DNA of 64,000 nt from Bacillus niameyensis. GTDB taxonomy: Bacteria; Bacillota; Bacilli; Bacillales; Bacillaceae_C. Of this stretch, positions 26,266 through 35,586 are shown one piece after another. A program made the translations under genes and the position numbers. Below the pieces are notes generated by a model, which worked only from the letters and a program-made list of their open reading frames with translations, had not been told where the DNA came from and searched no databases. The stretch spans positions 1,141,160 to 1,205,159 of the forward strand of contig NZ_LN831197.1 of NCBI RefSeq assembly GCF_001375535.1, written 5' to 3'. Numbering within the stretch: the stretch's first letter is position 1; each line of letters starts with the position of its first letter.

Positions 26266-26318
26266 AGAAAAAAAGAAGGCTATACCGATAGCAGTATTCC
26301 AGCTTCATGGTATGAGCC
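26266..26318 (-). terminator. Terminator of spx
   Basis: On the minus strand GGCTCATACC pairs with GGTATAGCC (one bulged C) around a 22-nt loop, followed by TTCTTTTTTTC. Confidence 0.7.
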
Positions 26319-26338
26319 CCTGTTTTATAATATAAGCG

Positions 26339-26734
26339 TTAATTAACCATCTTTTGCGCTTCACGCAATTGATAAGTTCTTACCTTACGAGGCAAGAATC
26401 GTCTAATCTCATCTTCATTATATCCCACTTGAAGTCGCTTTTCATCCAAAATAATCGGCCTTCTCAATAGACCAGGATTTTTTTGAATTAATTCGAATAA
26501 CTGTTGAAGAGGTAATGAATCTAAGTCGACGTTGAGCTTTTGAAATATTTTCGAACGGGTTGAAATGATTTCATCCGTGCCGTCTTCCGTCATTCGCAAA
26601 ATTTCCTTAATTTCTTCAAGACTTAACGGTTCTGAAAAAATATTTCTTTCTTTATAGGGAATACTTTGCTCTTCAAGCCATGTCCTTGCTTTTCGGCATG
26701 ATGTGCAGCTTGGTGAAGTGTACAACGTTACCAT
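26339..26734 (-). CDS. spx: Spx, thiol-stress transcriptional regulator
   Basis: 131 residues, the family length. It is an ArsC-like fold with the redox switch CTSC at residues 10-13. The conserved [16 protein letters not shown] segment, which includes the glycine/arginine region contacting the RNA polymerase alpha subunit, and the C-terminal [15 protein letters not shown] segment are present. Spx binds the alpha C-terminal domain, activates trxA/trxB and represses others; ClpXP with YjbH degrades it. The gene is followed by mecA, as in B. subtilis. The long upstream region (26735-27172) suggests complex promoter control. Confidence 0.96.
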   Translation of the reverse strand: MVTLYTSPSCTSCRKARTWLEEQSIPYKERNIFSEPLSLEEIKEILRMTEDGTDEIISTRSKIFQKLNVDLDSLPLQQLFELIQKNPGLLRRPIILDEKRLQVGYNEDEIRRFLPRKVRTYQLREAQKMVN

Positions 26735-26754
26735 ATAGAACTCACACTCCTGAT

Positions 26755-26770
26755 AAGAATTTAAATTCTT
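26755..26770. promoter_or_regulatory. 16-bp perfect palindrome in the spx leader
   Basis: AAGAATTTAAATTCTT lies 21-36 bp upstream of the spx ATG, just before its ribosome site. It could form a small hairpin or bind a dimeric protein. Confidence 0.35.
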
Positions 26771-26870
26771 GTCTATCTATTGAAATATAGAAAATACTAA
26801 AAGTAACAGTGTTTCATTTATATATGTAAAAGCAAAGAAAAACTTTGATTTATCTTCCTCATAAACAAAA

Positions 26871-26909
26871 CAACCTATACTTGTATTATACATTATTCAA
26901 TGTAGGTTG
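26871..26909 (-). promoter_or_regulatory. Candidate spx promoter with nested inverted repeats
   Basis: On the minus strand a TATAAT (26885-26890) sits within CAACCTA ... TAGGTTG (7-bp arms, 26871-26877 and 26903-26909) and beside an inner inverted repeat TACATT-N4-AATGTA (26889-26904). A repressor bound here would cover the -10 region. In B. subtilis one spx promoter is held by PerR and YodB; the sequence does not clearly match either consensus. I see no convincing -35. Confidence 0.4.
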
Positions 26910-27172
26910 AACAGGTGTTTAGAGGAATTTTTCCGATCTGTTACAATATATTTTCATACCTGTTATACTTTTGCCACGTGTATTATTTTATACCTCAAAA
27001 GATAAATTTTAAACATTTCCTTTTTCTACTATTCCCTAAAATTGGTCTCCAATACGATATTTTCCGTTGTGAAAAAGTGAACCTTCAATAAGTCGGCATC
27101 CACTTTCCATCCCAGCTTTTTTATTGTTCAAGTATCCTACAGATATTTTATACGAAATAAAAAATTTGTCCC
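26910..27172. other. Intergenic region downstream of the glycosidase-like gene
   Basis: AT-rich, without a supported gene. The plus strand at about 27073-27115 reads AAAAGTGAACCTTCAATAAG and then CCACTTTCC, a possible decayed copy of repeat family B. No clear T-tailed terminator is visible for the gene at 27173. Confidence 0.4.
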
Positions 27173-28387
27173 CTATTCTTTACCTACAGTGTAGTCTACA
27201 TTTTTAGAATAAGTGTTTCCTGCATTCCATAAAAGGAACTCTGTAATTCCCTCATCATAAAGTGCTCTTATTTGATCTTCTACCTGTGTTTTACCATATA
27301 CTTGATAATTTCCTTTTCCTAAATAAGAGGCCGTAAAGTCTTGTAGCCATGGACGTGATATAGGCGGGTTGTCCAATTCCTTCAGTTTTGCATTCTCAAC
27401 TTTTGCATATTCTTTTACGAGATTATATGGTTCTAAGTCTGGTTTTGTTATGCCGAAATAAGATGTCCAATGACTTGGATAAATCATGGAGGAAATCACA
27501 TCCACATTTTCAGATATCTTCGTAAAGTTCTGACCGATCCCTGGAGCTTCAGGAAGGGTTGCTGTATATCCAAAAATATCAACTGATACTTTTACTCCAT
27601 ATTGATGAAGCTGTTCCTTTGCATAGGCGACAAAATCGGTAACCGCATGTACTCTTTTCTGGACATTATCTTCATCCATATTTTCGTATTCTCCTAGTCC
27701 ATAGGATAAGGTTTCATCCCGATTCTCAAACCCTTCTGGAAAACGGACATAGTCAAATTGAATTTCTTGGAATCCCATTTTTGCCGCTTCAATGGCAATG
27801 CTCACATTATAATCCCAAACTTCTTTTAGGAAAGGATTAACAAATGCTTCTTTTCTGTTGTTTGTCCAAATTTCATCCCCATCTCTAAAAGAAAGATCTG
27901 GTCTTGTTTTTGGTAAAGTGGAGTCCTTAAAAACTACTATTCTAGCAATCGGATATATTTGTTTTTTCTCTAATGTATCTAACATTTTCTCAGGGTCTTT
28001 AATTAACTTTTCCGATATGTCAGCAAAAGGTGAGTCCTTCGGAACTTCGTATGTTATTTTTCCAAAATCATCTTTAATATCAATGACCATTGCATTTAGG
28101 TCAGTAGAATCTACTAATTCAACCAAATCATTAAACTTGCTTCCACCTGCAGAATGGGCGGTTACATAAATTCCCCTTATAGCATCAGGATATTCGAATT
28201 TTCGACCCGAATCGAAAACAAATCGAGGCAAAATTTCTGGGAGAAGCTTTCTTTCCACAGACACTTGCCTTTCTTTAAACAGTGCTGCATGTTCTGTATT
28301 TTTTTCTGCAGCAGCAGCCCCTAACTGAAGTTGTAATAATAATGCCATCGACAATCCAATCGATGTATACATTTTCCTTCGATTCAA
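27173..28387 (-). CDS. Secreted putative glycoside hydrolase (DUF4015 type TIM barrel)
   Basis: About 404 residues. A signal peptide follows the basic start (NRRKMYTSIGLSMALLLQ, ending near GAAAAE). The mature part begins its fold at IRGIYVTAHSAGG and has the family pattern: VIDIKDDFG, a first acidic pair, then FQEIQFDYVRFPEGF, typical of the putative glycosyl hydrolase family DUF4015 found in cell-wall or exported enzymes. The substrate is unknown. The TTG at 28387 has AGGGAGAG six bases upstream and is preferred over a TTG at 28429 with no ribosome site. In B. subtilis the opp peptide-permease operon lies between trpS and spx; here this gene takes the place. Confidence 0.8.
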   Translation of the reverse strand: MNRRKMYTSIGLSMALLLQLQLGAAAAEKNTEHAALFKERQVSVERKLLPEILPRFVFDSGRKFEYPDAIRGIYVTAHSAGGSKFNDLVELVDSTDLNAMVIDIKDDFGKITYEVPKDSPFADISEKLIKDPEKMLDTLEKKQIYPIARIVVFKDSTLPKTRPDLSFRDGDEIWTNNRKEAFVNPFLKEVWDYNVSIAIEAAKMGFQEIQFDYVRFPEGFENRDETLSYGLGEYENMDEDNVQKRVHAVTDFVAYAKEQLHQYGVKVSVDIFGYTATLPEAPGIGQNFTKISENVDVISSMIYPSHWTSYFGITKPDLEPYNLVKEYAKVENAKLKELDNPPISRPWLQDFTASYLGKGNYQVYGKTQVEDQIRALYDEGITEFLLWNAGNTYSKNVDYTVGKE

Positions 28388-28489
28388 TATGTATCTCTCC
28401 CTATAAAAATCTTGTCTAATTATTAACAATCATGTCTGCTTATTTTAGCAATCTTTTTAGACTTTGAAAACAATCCAATTGAACCTTGC

Positions 28490-28518
28490 TTGAATGTGAT
28501 AATCGCAGCAGGTATAAT
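28490..28518 (+). promoter_or_regulatory. Sigma-A promoter of trpS
   Basis: TTGAAT, a 17-bp spacer and TATAAT (28513-28518). The leader to the ATG is about 86 nt, too short for a T-box, and no T-box sequence is seen. Confidence 0.7.
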
Positions 28519-28610
28519 TACTAATAATGTCGCTTACTAAGCATATATTCCCAGATGCAAATCCCGCTAAACAAGAAGTTAGTTTGTATATTTTGAGGAG
28601 GCTTTATTGA

Positions 28611-29600
<990 letters not shown>

Positions 29601-29610
29601 ATTTAAAGGG

Positions 29611-29640
29611 GCCGAACTCAAGGGAGATCGGCTCTTTTTT
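29611..29640 (+). terminator. Terminator of trpS
   Basis: GCCGA and TCGGC form the stem (with an inner TC/GA extension), followed by TCTTTTTT. Confidence 0.8.
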
Positions 29641-29755
29641 GGGGCTCTGCACAAGCGATAGACAAACAGACATAGAAATCCCCGTCATGCTTTTCATCAC
29701 CTATGTGGGAGCTTCTGTTTTCATAGAAAACTTATAAAATGTTTATAGGAAATAA

Positions 29756-30505
29756 CTAATTTACTTTAGAGTCACACTCCATATCCCATAATTTCTCAAA
29801 AAATGGCTGACCCTTTATTAAATTTTCACATAACATGAGGTGTTTTTCTGACCAGCCCTCTTTTGTTTCTTCAAATAGGCTAGTCCAGACTTCTTCAAAT
29901 TGCATTGTTTGGATTTCATTATATCGCTGTGGCGCCCATTCAGTATACCAGTATCTAATTTCAGGCGTATTTTTGGAAGTGTAGAGCTGATCTAAAGCCA
30001 TAAACATTAAATGTTTTAATTGGCGCTCTTTTCTTGTTAACCCATACATTACTTCAGGTTCTGGAGATAATATATGATGCTCTTTCTTAGTTTGCGCCAC
30101 ATCAAATTTATATGGTATTGGTTTATTTTGACTTATCATTTCATACACCAATTGTTCCTGACGTGGAATGAGTCTACTTTTTCTCAATGGAATATTATAG
30201 CCGAGAGTATCAACTGCAAGAATTCCTTTACCATCTGTTACTACAAAACAATATTCCAATTGAATTCGTTCGTGGTTTTTTCTTAAATATGCTTTTTTGT
30301 AAATATCGCTCATTAGTTGCTCTGGAAGTTCAGCCATATTGTTTTCAATGTAATAGTATAAGGTTGGTTCTATTAATAATAGTGGTACTTGATCAAGGAG
30401 CTCAATGACGTCTTCTCCTCGTCTCCATTCGTGAAAATGGCAAACGTTGTAACCATTCTCTTCCCCTTCAAACCAATTCACCCATACATCATGAAGATAA
30501 AGCAT
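29756..30505 (-). CDS. yjbA: YjbA family protein (DUF3603)
   Basis: 249 residues, cytoplasmic. [20 protein letters not shown] and the central [28 protein letters not shown] region match B. subtilis YjbA, whose function is unknown. The ATG at 30505 has GAGGG six bases upstream; the frame extends six codons further without a ribosome site. It lies beside trpS, as in B. subtilis, but on the opposite strand. Confidence 0.88.
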   Translation of the reverse strand: MLYLHDVWVNWFEGEENGYNVCHFHEWRRGEDVIELLDQVPLLLIEPTLYYYIENNMAELPEQLMSDIYKKAYLRKNHERIQLEYCFVVTDGKGILAVDTLGYNIPLRKSRLIPRQEQLVYEMISQNKPIPYKFDVAQTKKEHHILSPEPEVMYGLTRKERQLKHLMFMALDQLYTSKNTPEIRYWYTEWAPQRYNEIQTMQFEEVWTSLFEETKEGWSEKHLMLCENLIKGQPFFEKLWDMECDSKVN

Positions 30506-30561
30506 CCTTATCCCTCGCTTCATTACTATTTGTCAATCAGTATAGGCAGGCTTAAGTAAAA

Positions 30562-30786
30562 TTATTCCTCTCTAAGGGTTTGATCTGGCTTTTTATTTAT
30601 TAATGACCCCATAATAAACAAGATACCGATTGGAAAAAGGTAACACTCTGGTCTTTTCACAGCAAAACTTATATAGTCTAAAAAGCTGTTCCCCATTGCT
30701 AACAAGTTTAAATATCCAATTAAACTAACACCGCCCGCAACGGTCAATCCGAAGCCTATTAAAAATAAAATTGCACGTATTATCAT
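30562..30786 (-). CDS. Small membrane protein with two helices
   Basis: 74 residues. Two hydrophobic helices (about residues 3-27 and 44-63) flank a short loop with NSFLDYISFAVKRPECY. Not recognised. The ATG at 30786 has AGGA ten bases upstream; a GTG three codons earlier abuts that site. It lies between yjaZ and yjbA on the same strand, with 57 bp to yjbA and 85 bp to yjaZ, and could be co-transcribed. Confidence 0.65.
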   Translation of the reverse strand: MIIRAILFLIGFGLTVAGGVSLIGYLNLLAMGNSFLDYISFAVKRPECYLFPIGILFIMGSLINKKPDQTLREE

Positions 30787-30870
30787 TTTAGGCACGTCCT
30801 GTACAATGGTATTTGCTAAAAAAATTTCGCTTGTCCCATTCTATATATATGTGAGCCTAAGGGTAACATG

Positions 30871-31659
30871 CTAAGAACCAAATAAACTGTTTTTTTCCAT
30901 TACTTCTTTGGATGAAATAGTAAATGTATCTACTATCGTTACTTGGTTTGATTTAATAAATCCTTTTGAGATTTCATAACCAACTGCATACCCGAGCATG
31001 GTCGGAATTCTATTTTTCCCTCCAAATAACAATTCATCATGCCTCACGTTTTTGCGTGTAATGTCAAAATTAGGTAAATATAATTCCTCTATATACGTTT
31101 TTAACTGGTTTTCTGAATAAAAATCTGTCCAATAGGCCGTATGTGCTTTTCCACAGCTATTTAATACCGCCACTTCCGCAAACCCTTCAAAAATAACCGA
31201 ATCAAGCAATGTATAATCTTCCGGTTTCTTTTTATAATTTGTCATGCGCGTTGCATGATGGTATTCATGAACGAAAAGAGCCTCTAGGTCTTTTTCATCT
31301 AATTGGTCAGAAATAAATAAAAATATTTTATCGGAAAAAGAAAGGCCCGAACGACCTTTAAGTTGTCGCATAAAAAATCGATTGGACTGGTTAATTGGAA
31401 AGACATAAATGTCTACTGGAGTTCCATTCCATTTTTTACGATATTTTTTATAAATAATATCAAGTTGCTTCCACACCTCTTTTTCCTTTAACCCTTCTAG
31501 CATGCGCATACCATTGCGAAATGGCTGATACATACCAAACTGGGTTAAGTATCGATAAAAGTCATGTTCGTCCTTAACTTCCGGTTTAGCCATTTTGCAC
31601 ATCTTTTCAGGTTGATCATAATATTTTTCCAACCACTCATCTGTAGCCACTACCCCCAT
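30871..31659 (-). CDS. yjaZ: YjaZ, putative zinc protease (DUF2268)
   Basis: 262 residues without a signal peptide. The HExxH zinc motif HEYHH is at residues 131-135 and a second glutamate in FEGFAE lies downstream, as in gluzincin-type peptidases. DUF2268 proteins are predicted Zn-dependent proteases; the substrate is unknown. The ATG at 31659 follows GAGGAGGGA. Its place next to fabF matches B. subtilis. Confidence 0.88.
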   Translation of the reverse strand: MGVVATDEWLEKYYDQPEKMCKMAKPEVKDEHDFYRYLTQFGMYQPFRNGMRMLEGLKEKEVWKQLDIIYKKYRKKWNGTPVDIYVFPINQSNRFFMRQLKGRSGLSFSDKIFLFISDQLDEKDLEALFVHEYHHATRMTNYKKKPEDYTLLDSVIFEGFAEVAVLNSCGKAHTAYWTDFYSENQLKTYIEELYLPNFDITRKNVRHDELLFGGKNRIPTMLGYAVGYEISKGFIKSNQVTIVDTFTISSKEVMEKNSLFGS

Positions 31660-31790
31660 GGTTCATCCCTCCTCTTCTTATTTTATTAACAAAGAATGCA
31701 GGAGGTGAACAACATAGCTTTTCTTTTGGAACTATGTATAAGTCTAAAAAATTTATTATGATTTGTCATTGATCATTCAAAGTTAAGTAA

Positions 31791-31833
31791 AAAAGGTATA
31801 ATTCCCCATTATTATGAAGGAGTTATACCTTTT
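31791..31833 (-). terminator. Terminator of fabHA-fabF
   Basis: On the minus strand AAAAGGTATAA pairs perfectly with TTATACCTTTT (11 bp) around a 21-nt loop, followed by TTTAC. It lies about 70 bp past the fabF stop. Confidence 0.8.
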
Positions 31834-31901
31834 CACTGTAAACTTATTAAATTTTCCATTACCCTCTAAGAGCTGTACGTATTTATACTATCGAACTTCT
31901 T

Positions 31902-33137
31902 TTACTCATATTTTTTAAACGCAAGCGTTGCGTTGTGTCCACCAAATCCTAGGGAGTTGCTAATCGCTGCATTGACAACGGCTTTTCGCGCTTCGTTCGG
32001 AACGTAATCTAAATCACAATCAGGATCAGGTGTCTCATAATTGATTGTTGGAGGAAGAATCCCATCTTTAATGGCTAACACCGTGAATATGGCTTCCACT
32101 CCTCCTGCAGCACCTAATAGATGACCAGTCATCGACTTCGTAGAACTAATCGCCAGTTTAGTTGCATGATCACCAAAGACTTCTTTTACTGCCATTGTTT
32201 CAAACTTATCATTATATTCAGTACTTGTCCCATGTGCATTGATATAATCAATGTCTTCTGGGGAGAGCCCACCGTCTTCAATGGCGATTTTCATTGCTCG
32301 AGCTCCACCTTCTCCACCTGGAGCAGGTGCAGTAATATGATGAGCATCCCCAGTAGACCCATACCCAACAACTTCCGCATAGATTTTTGCACCACGTTTT
32401 AAGGCATGCTCCAATTCCTCAAGGACGACAATCCCTGCACCTTCACCCATAACAAATCCATCTCTGTTTAAATCGAATGGGCGACTTGCTGTTTTCGGAT
32501 CAGGATTGGTAGTTAAAGCTGTATTTGCACAGAAACCTGCATAAGACATTTTTGTAATTGGCGCTTCGGCTCCACCTGCAATCATAGCATCGGCATCGCC
32601 ACGCTGAATTACTTTAAATGCATCGCCAATAGAGTTTGTACCAGTTGCACATGCCGTAACTGTACAAGAATTCACTCCTTTAGCTCCTAAATAAATGGAA
32701 ACTTGCCCCGTTGCCATATCAGGAATCATCATCGGGACAAAGAATGGACTTACTCGACGATATCCCCTTTTTTGGAATGTTTCAAACTGATTTTCGAAAG
32801 TTTCCATTCCGCCAATTCCTGAACCAATCCATACTCCAATTCGATTAGCATTATGATCTTCAATTTTAAGATTAGCATCTTCAACAGCCATAAAAGCTGA
32901 AGCTAATGCATAATGGGTAAAGCGATCCATTTTCCGTGCTTCTTTTCTCTCAACATATTTTTCAATATCAAAATCTTTTACTTCTGCAGCAACACTAGCT
33001 GAAAATTGTTCAGGATCCAATCTTGTCATTGTACCAATACCAGATTTTCCTGCTAACACATTTTGCCACGCTGTTGCTGCATCATTTCCAACAGGTGTTA
33101 CAGATCCAACCCCAGTTATTACGACTCTTCTTTTCAC
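31902..33137 (-). CDS. fabF: Beta-ketoacyl-ACP synthase II
   Basis: 411 residues. Elongation condensing enzyme of type II fatty acid synthesis. The active-site cysteine is in [13 protein letters not shown] (about residue 163) and the two histidines in NAHGTST and [11 protein letters not shown]. Starts with GTG at 33137, with GGAG ten bases upstream. It lies 80 bp after fabHA with no terminator between, so both are under the FapR-like site upstream of fabHA. Confidence 0.97.
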   Translation of the reverse strand: MKRRVVITGVGSVTPVGNDAATAWQNVLAGKSGIGTMTRLDPEQFSASVAAEVKDFDIEKYVERKEARKMDRFTHYALASAFMAVEDANLKIEDHNANRIGVWIGSGIGGMETFENQFETFQKRGYRRVSPFFVPMMIPDMATGQVSIYLGAKGVNSCTVTACATGTNSIGDAFKVIQRGDADAMIAGGAEAPITKMSYAGFCANTALTTNPDPKTASRPFDLNRDGFVMGEGAGIVVLEELEHALKRGAKIYAEVVGYGSTGDAHHITAPAPGGEGGARAMKIAIEDGGLSPEDIDYINAHGTSTEYNDKFETMAVKEVFGDHATKLAISSTKSMTGHLLGAAGGVEAIFTVLAIKDGILPPTINYETPDPDCDLDYVPNEARKAVVNAAISNSLGFGGHNATLAFKKYE

Positions 33138-33217
33138 TTTGATCCAGCTCCTTTAATATTAAAAGAAGTTTAAGATATAAATTATATATCAATTTTATAC
33201 GATATTATGGATTATTT

Positions 33218-34150
33218 TTATTTTCCCCATTTAATCGCAATTGCTCCCCATGTAAGACCGCCACCAAAACCAACCATTACAATAATATCATCATCTTTAA
33301 TTTTACGCGCCTCTAATTCATCGAAAAGTGACAAAGGAATGGAGGCCGATGACGTATTTCCATACTTTTGAATCGTTTTTGACATTTTTTCTTCTGGAAG
33401 TTCTAATCTCTGTCTAGAAGATTCCATAATTCTAATATTGGCTTGATGTGGGATTAAGAAATCAACGTCTTCTTTTGTGAGTCCCGCTTTTTCTATAACA
33501 TTAACGGATGAATCTCCCATCTTTCTAACAGCAAATTTAAAAACTTCACGACCGTTCATCATGATATATTCATCTTGATAAAGAAATTTACCACCTGTTC
33601 CATCAGCTCCAAGCTCAAAGGACAAAATTCCCCGTCCTTCCGAAACAGAACCTATAACAACAGCGCCTGCTCCATCACCAAATAATACAGCAGTATTTCG
33701 ATCGTTCCAGTCTGTAATTTTCGAAAGCTTTTCTGCCCCTACAACTAGAATATTTCGATAAGCACCAGTTTCAATAAATTGTTTCGCTGTTATAATACCG
33801 TACATAAATCCAGCACATGCTGCGCTTAAATCCATGGCGGCTGCATTTGAACACCCTAATTTTTCTTGTAACATACAGGAAACTGTTGGAAAAGGCTGAT
33901 CAGGAGTCACGGTTGCAACTAAAATTAAATCGATATCTTCTGACGTTAGACCAGCGTCGGCGATTGCATTTTGAGCAGCGATAAAGGCCATATCTGATGT
34001 ATCTACATCATCGGCAGCAATTCTTCTTTCCTCAATTCCTGTCCGCGTTCTGATCCATTCATCTGAAGTATCCATTATTTTCTCTAAATCTAGATTGGTC
34101 AAAACTTTCTCTGGTACATGTTTACCGATTCCAATTATTCCTATTCCCAT
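33218..34150 (-). CDS. fabHA: Beta-ketoacyl-ACP synthase III
   Basis: 310 residues. Condenses acyl-CoA primers with malonyl-ACP to begin fatty acid synthesis; in Bacillus it prefers branched primers. The Cys-His-Asn triad is visible: AACAGFMYG (about residue 112), PHQANIRI and [10 protein letters not shown]. The ATG at 34150 follows GGGG at eight bases and gives [14 protein letters not shown]. The symbol fabHA rather than fabHB is chosen from synteny with fabF and yjaV. Confidence 0.96.
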   Translation of the reverse strand: MGIGIIGIGKHVPEKVLTNLDLEKIMDTSDEWIRTRTGIEERRIAADDVDTSDMAFIAAQNAIADAGLTSEDIDLILVATVTPDQPFPTVSCMLQEKLGCSNAAAMDLSAACAGFMYGIITAKQFIETGAYRNILVVGAEKLSKITDWNDRNTAVLFGDGAGAVVIGSVSEGRGILSFELGADGTGGKFLYQDEYIMMNGREVFKFAVRKMGDSSVNVIEKAGLTKEDVDFLIPHQANIRIMESSRQRLELPEEKMSKTIQKYGNTSSASIPLSLFDELEARKIKDDDIIVMVGFGGGLTWGAIAIKWGK

Positions 34151-34193
34151 GTTGCAGACCCCACTTTCTTTCACACATGTTTGTTATCAATTA

Positions 34194-34210
34194 TTATGAC
34201 TTGGTCCTAA
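34194..34210 (-). promoter_or_regulatory. FapR-like operator of fabHA-fabF
   Basis: On the minus strand TTAGGACCAAGTCATAA matches the FapR consensus (TTAGTACC-TAGTC-TTAA type) at 14 of 17 positions as I recall it. It lies across the end of the -10 and the transcription start, where FapR represses until malonyl-CoA binds. Confidence 0.7.
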
Positions 34211-34238
34211 TTATATCATCATAAAAATTTATTGTAAA
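34210..34238 (-). promoter_or_regulatory. Sigma-A promoter of fabHA-fabF
   Basis: On the minus strand TTTACA (34233-34238), a 17-bp spacer and TATAAT (34210-34215). The -10 touches the FapR-like operator. Confidence 0.7.
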
Positions 34239-34296
34239 TTGGAACTGAATTGTTTCCAATAACTACTTTCTTACTGAGGCTGATATATAAAAGAAA

Positions 34297-34872
34297 TTAC
34301 CTCTTTATTCCTTCTAAATGTTCTAAAATATTTTTAATGAAATGGCCTTCTCGCTCTCTAGAATTTCCTAATACCCATTCACATTTTTCATCTGATTTAA
34401 AATAAACTTTTGTCTGATCATGTTCAGACATTCCAATATAATATTCAGCAATGTGCCAATTCCTTTTGTTCATTTCTACTTTCCATTCTTCCATCTTTAG
34501 ATACAAATCTTCCCATTCTCTCTCCATAACGGAAGGCTGGACAATAACTATAGTAGACTTTATAGCTTCAACAGCAAAATAGTGCCGTAATAAAGAAATT
34601 ATTTGGTTATGAATGTCTTCTCGTAAACCTACATAAAAGTCTGTTAAAGGAATAAATAAATAATCTATATTTTTTCTATCCATATCTTTTTTGTTCAGGG
34701 TGGAATAGTCTAAGTTGGCATTTCTCCCAATAAATAGCCATCTCTCCTCATGCTGTTCCGTTTGCCATTCTGAAAAATCCCTTGCATGTACAATCATTCC
34801 CTCGTTAAGGAGCTCTTTACAAATTTCAAAGCCAAGGTCTTGTCGTGCGCCAATTACCATCGCAGATTTCAC
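34297..34872 (-). CDS. yjaV: YjaV-like Rossmann-fold protein
   Basis: 191 residues. KSAMVIGARQDLGFEICKEL is the dinucleotide-binding opening of a short-chain-dehydrogenase-like fold, but the catalytic Tyr-x-x-x-Lys is not evident, so activity is uncertain. It occupies the yjaV position upstream of fabHA; med, comZ and yjzB, present in B. subtilis, are missing. The GTG at 34872 has AAGGAG nine bases upstream; the frame extends 13 codons further without a ribosome site. Confidence 0.72.
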   Translation of the reverse strand: MKSAMVIGARQDLGFEICKELLNEGMIVHARDFSEWQTEQHEERWLFIGRNANLDYSTLNKKDMDRKNIDYLFIPLTDFYVGLREDIHNQIISLLRHYFAVEAIKSTIVIVQPSVMEREWEDLYLKMEEWKVEMNKRNWHIAEYYIGMSEHDQTKVYFKSDEKCEWVLGNSREREGHFIKNILEHLEGIKR

Positions 34873-35122
34873 AATACTCAACTCCTTTTTATATATGACT
34901 ATCGTATGCAATAATCTAGGACAATGACCTATTTTGATGTAGCTTTCTCAAAAATTAGAAATGACTTTCTTCTCCCTTTACACTAACATTCTTTACGTTT
35001 CGAAAATCGAAGCTAATTGAAGTTTCACTTTATTATTCTCTCTTTCTATGGTATGATTTTGTTGGAAAATAACGATTTGTGTACATACATTTATTCAGTA
35101 GTTGAATTGGAGGAAATGTTCC

Positions 35123-35308
35123 ATGAAATTAATTATGAGTGTTATTTGGGGATTTATTCTTTCTCATGTGCTTTCTTATGTTATTAGTTCAATGACAGGC
35201 GCCCCTTATAGTTTCACAACCGCTTCATTGCTCTCTATTGGTATCATTATTTTTGTTTATTTAATCGGAATGGCATCAATAACTACTCAGCCATCCGAAG
35301 AACATTAA
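35123..35308 (+). CDS. yjzD: YjzD-like small membrane protein (DUF2929)
   Basis: 61 residues with two hydrophobic helices (about 2-24 and 35-54) and the central SSMTGAPYSFTTASLLS typical of the DUF2929/YjzD family. Function unknown. The ATG at 35123 follows TGGAGGA at eight bases. Its own terminator follows immediately. It is divergent from yjaV, matching its B. subtilis neighbourhood. Confidence 0.78.
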   Translation: MKLIMSVIWGFILSHVLSYVISSMTGAPYSFTTASLLSIGIIIFVYLIGMASITTQPSEEH

Positions 35309-35337
35309 AAAACTCGCTAAGAAACTAGCGAGTTTTT
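35308..35337 (+). terminator. Terminator of yjzD
   Basis: ACTCGCTA and TAGCGAGT form the stem, extended by flanking A-T pairs, then TTTTTATTTT. It begins at the stop codon. Confidence 0.9.
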
Positions 35338-35351
35338 ATTTTGCTTAATAA

Positions 35352-35513
35352 TGATAAAGTGAAACTTCAATCAGTGGGGGTTTTTTTCATCCCCCACTGA
35401 TTGTTAGTTGAACCAATCGGGCTTTTACTGGCTGTTGATCCCCCACTTACAATTCTTGCATTCTCCTCGAATTCTTATAGTGGGGTCTTACAGCCAGTTA
35501 ATGCGGGATAAAA
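35352..35513 (+). repeat. Intergenic structured repeat, family B (complete two-hairpin copy)
   Basis: Opens GATAAAGTGAAACTTCAA. Hairpin 1 pairs CAATCAGTGGGGG (35368-35380) with CCCCCACTGATTG (35391-35403) perfectly. Hairpin 2 pairs ACTGGCTGT and CCCCACT with AGTGGGG and ACAGCCAGT (35427-35498). Closes TTAATGCGGGATAAAA. Partial copies lie at 1782, 45962 and, for the closing segment, 38251 and 43169. It lies between the yjzD terminator and clpB and could also end clpB transcripts on the minus strand. Confidence 0.8.
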
Positions 35514-35586
35514 CGTAACATTTAGTAATTGTTAATAACCGCTTGAAGTGTAAGTCTTACAGCACACAGGAACATCTAGCTCTAGA

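Noticed and set aside
31699-31712. Strong ribosome-site sequence AGGAGGTGA on the plus strand before fabF
   Set aside because: No ATG, GTG or TTG with a usable frame follows; the next codons are ATA and soon a stop.
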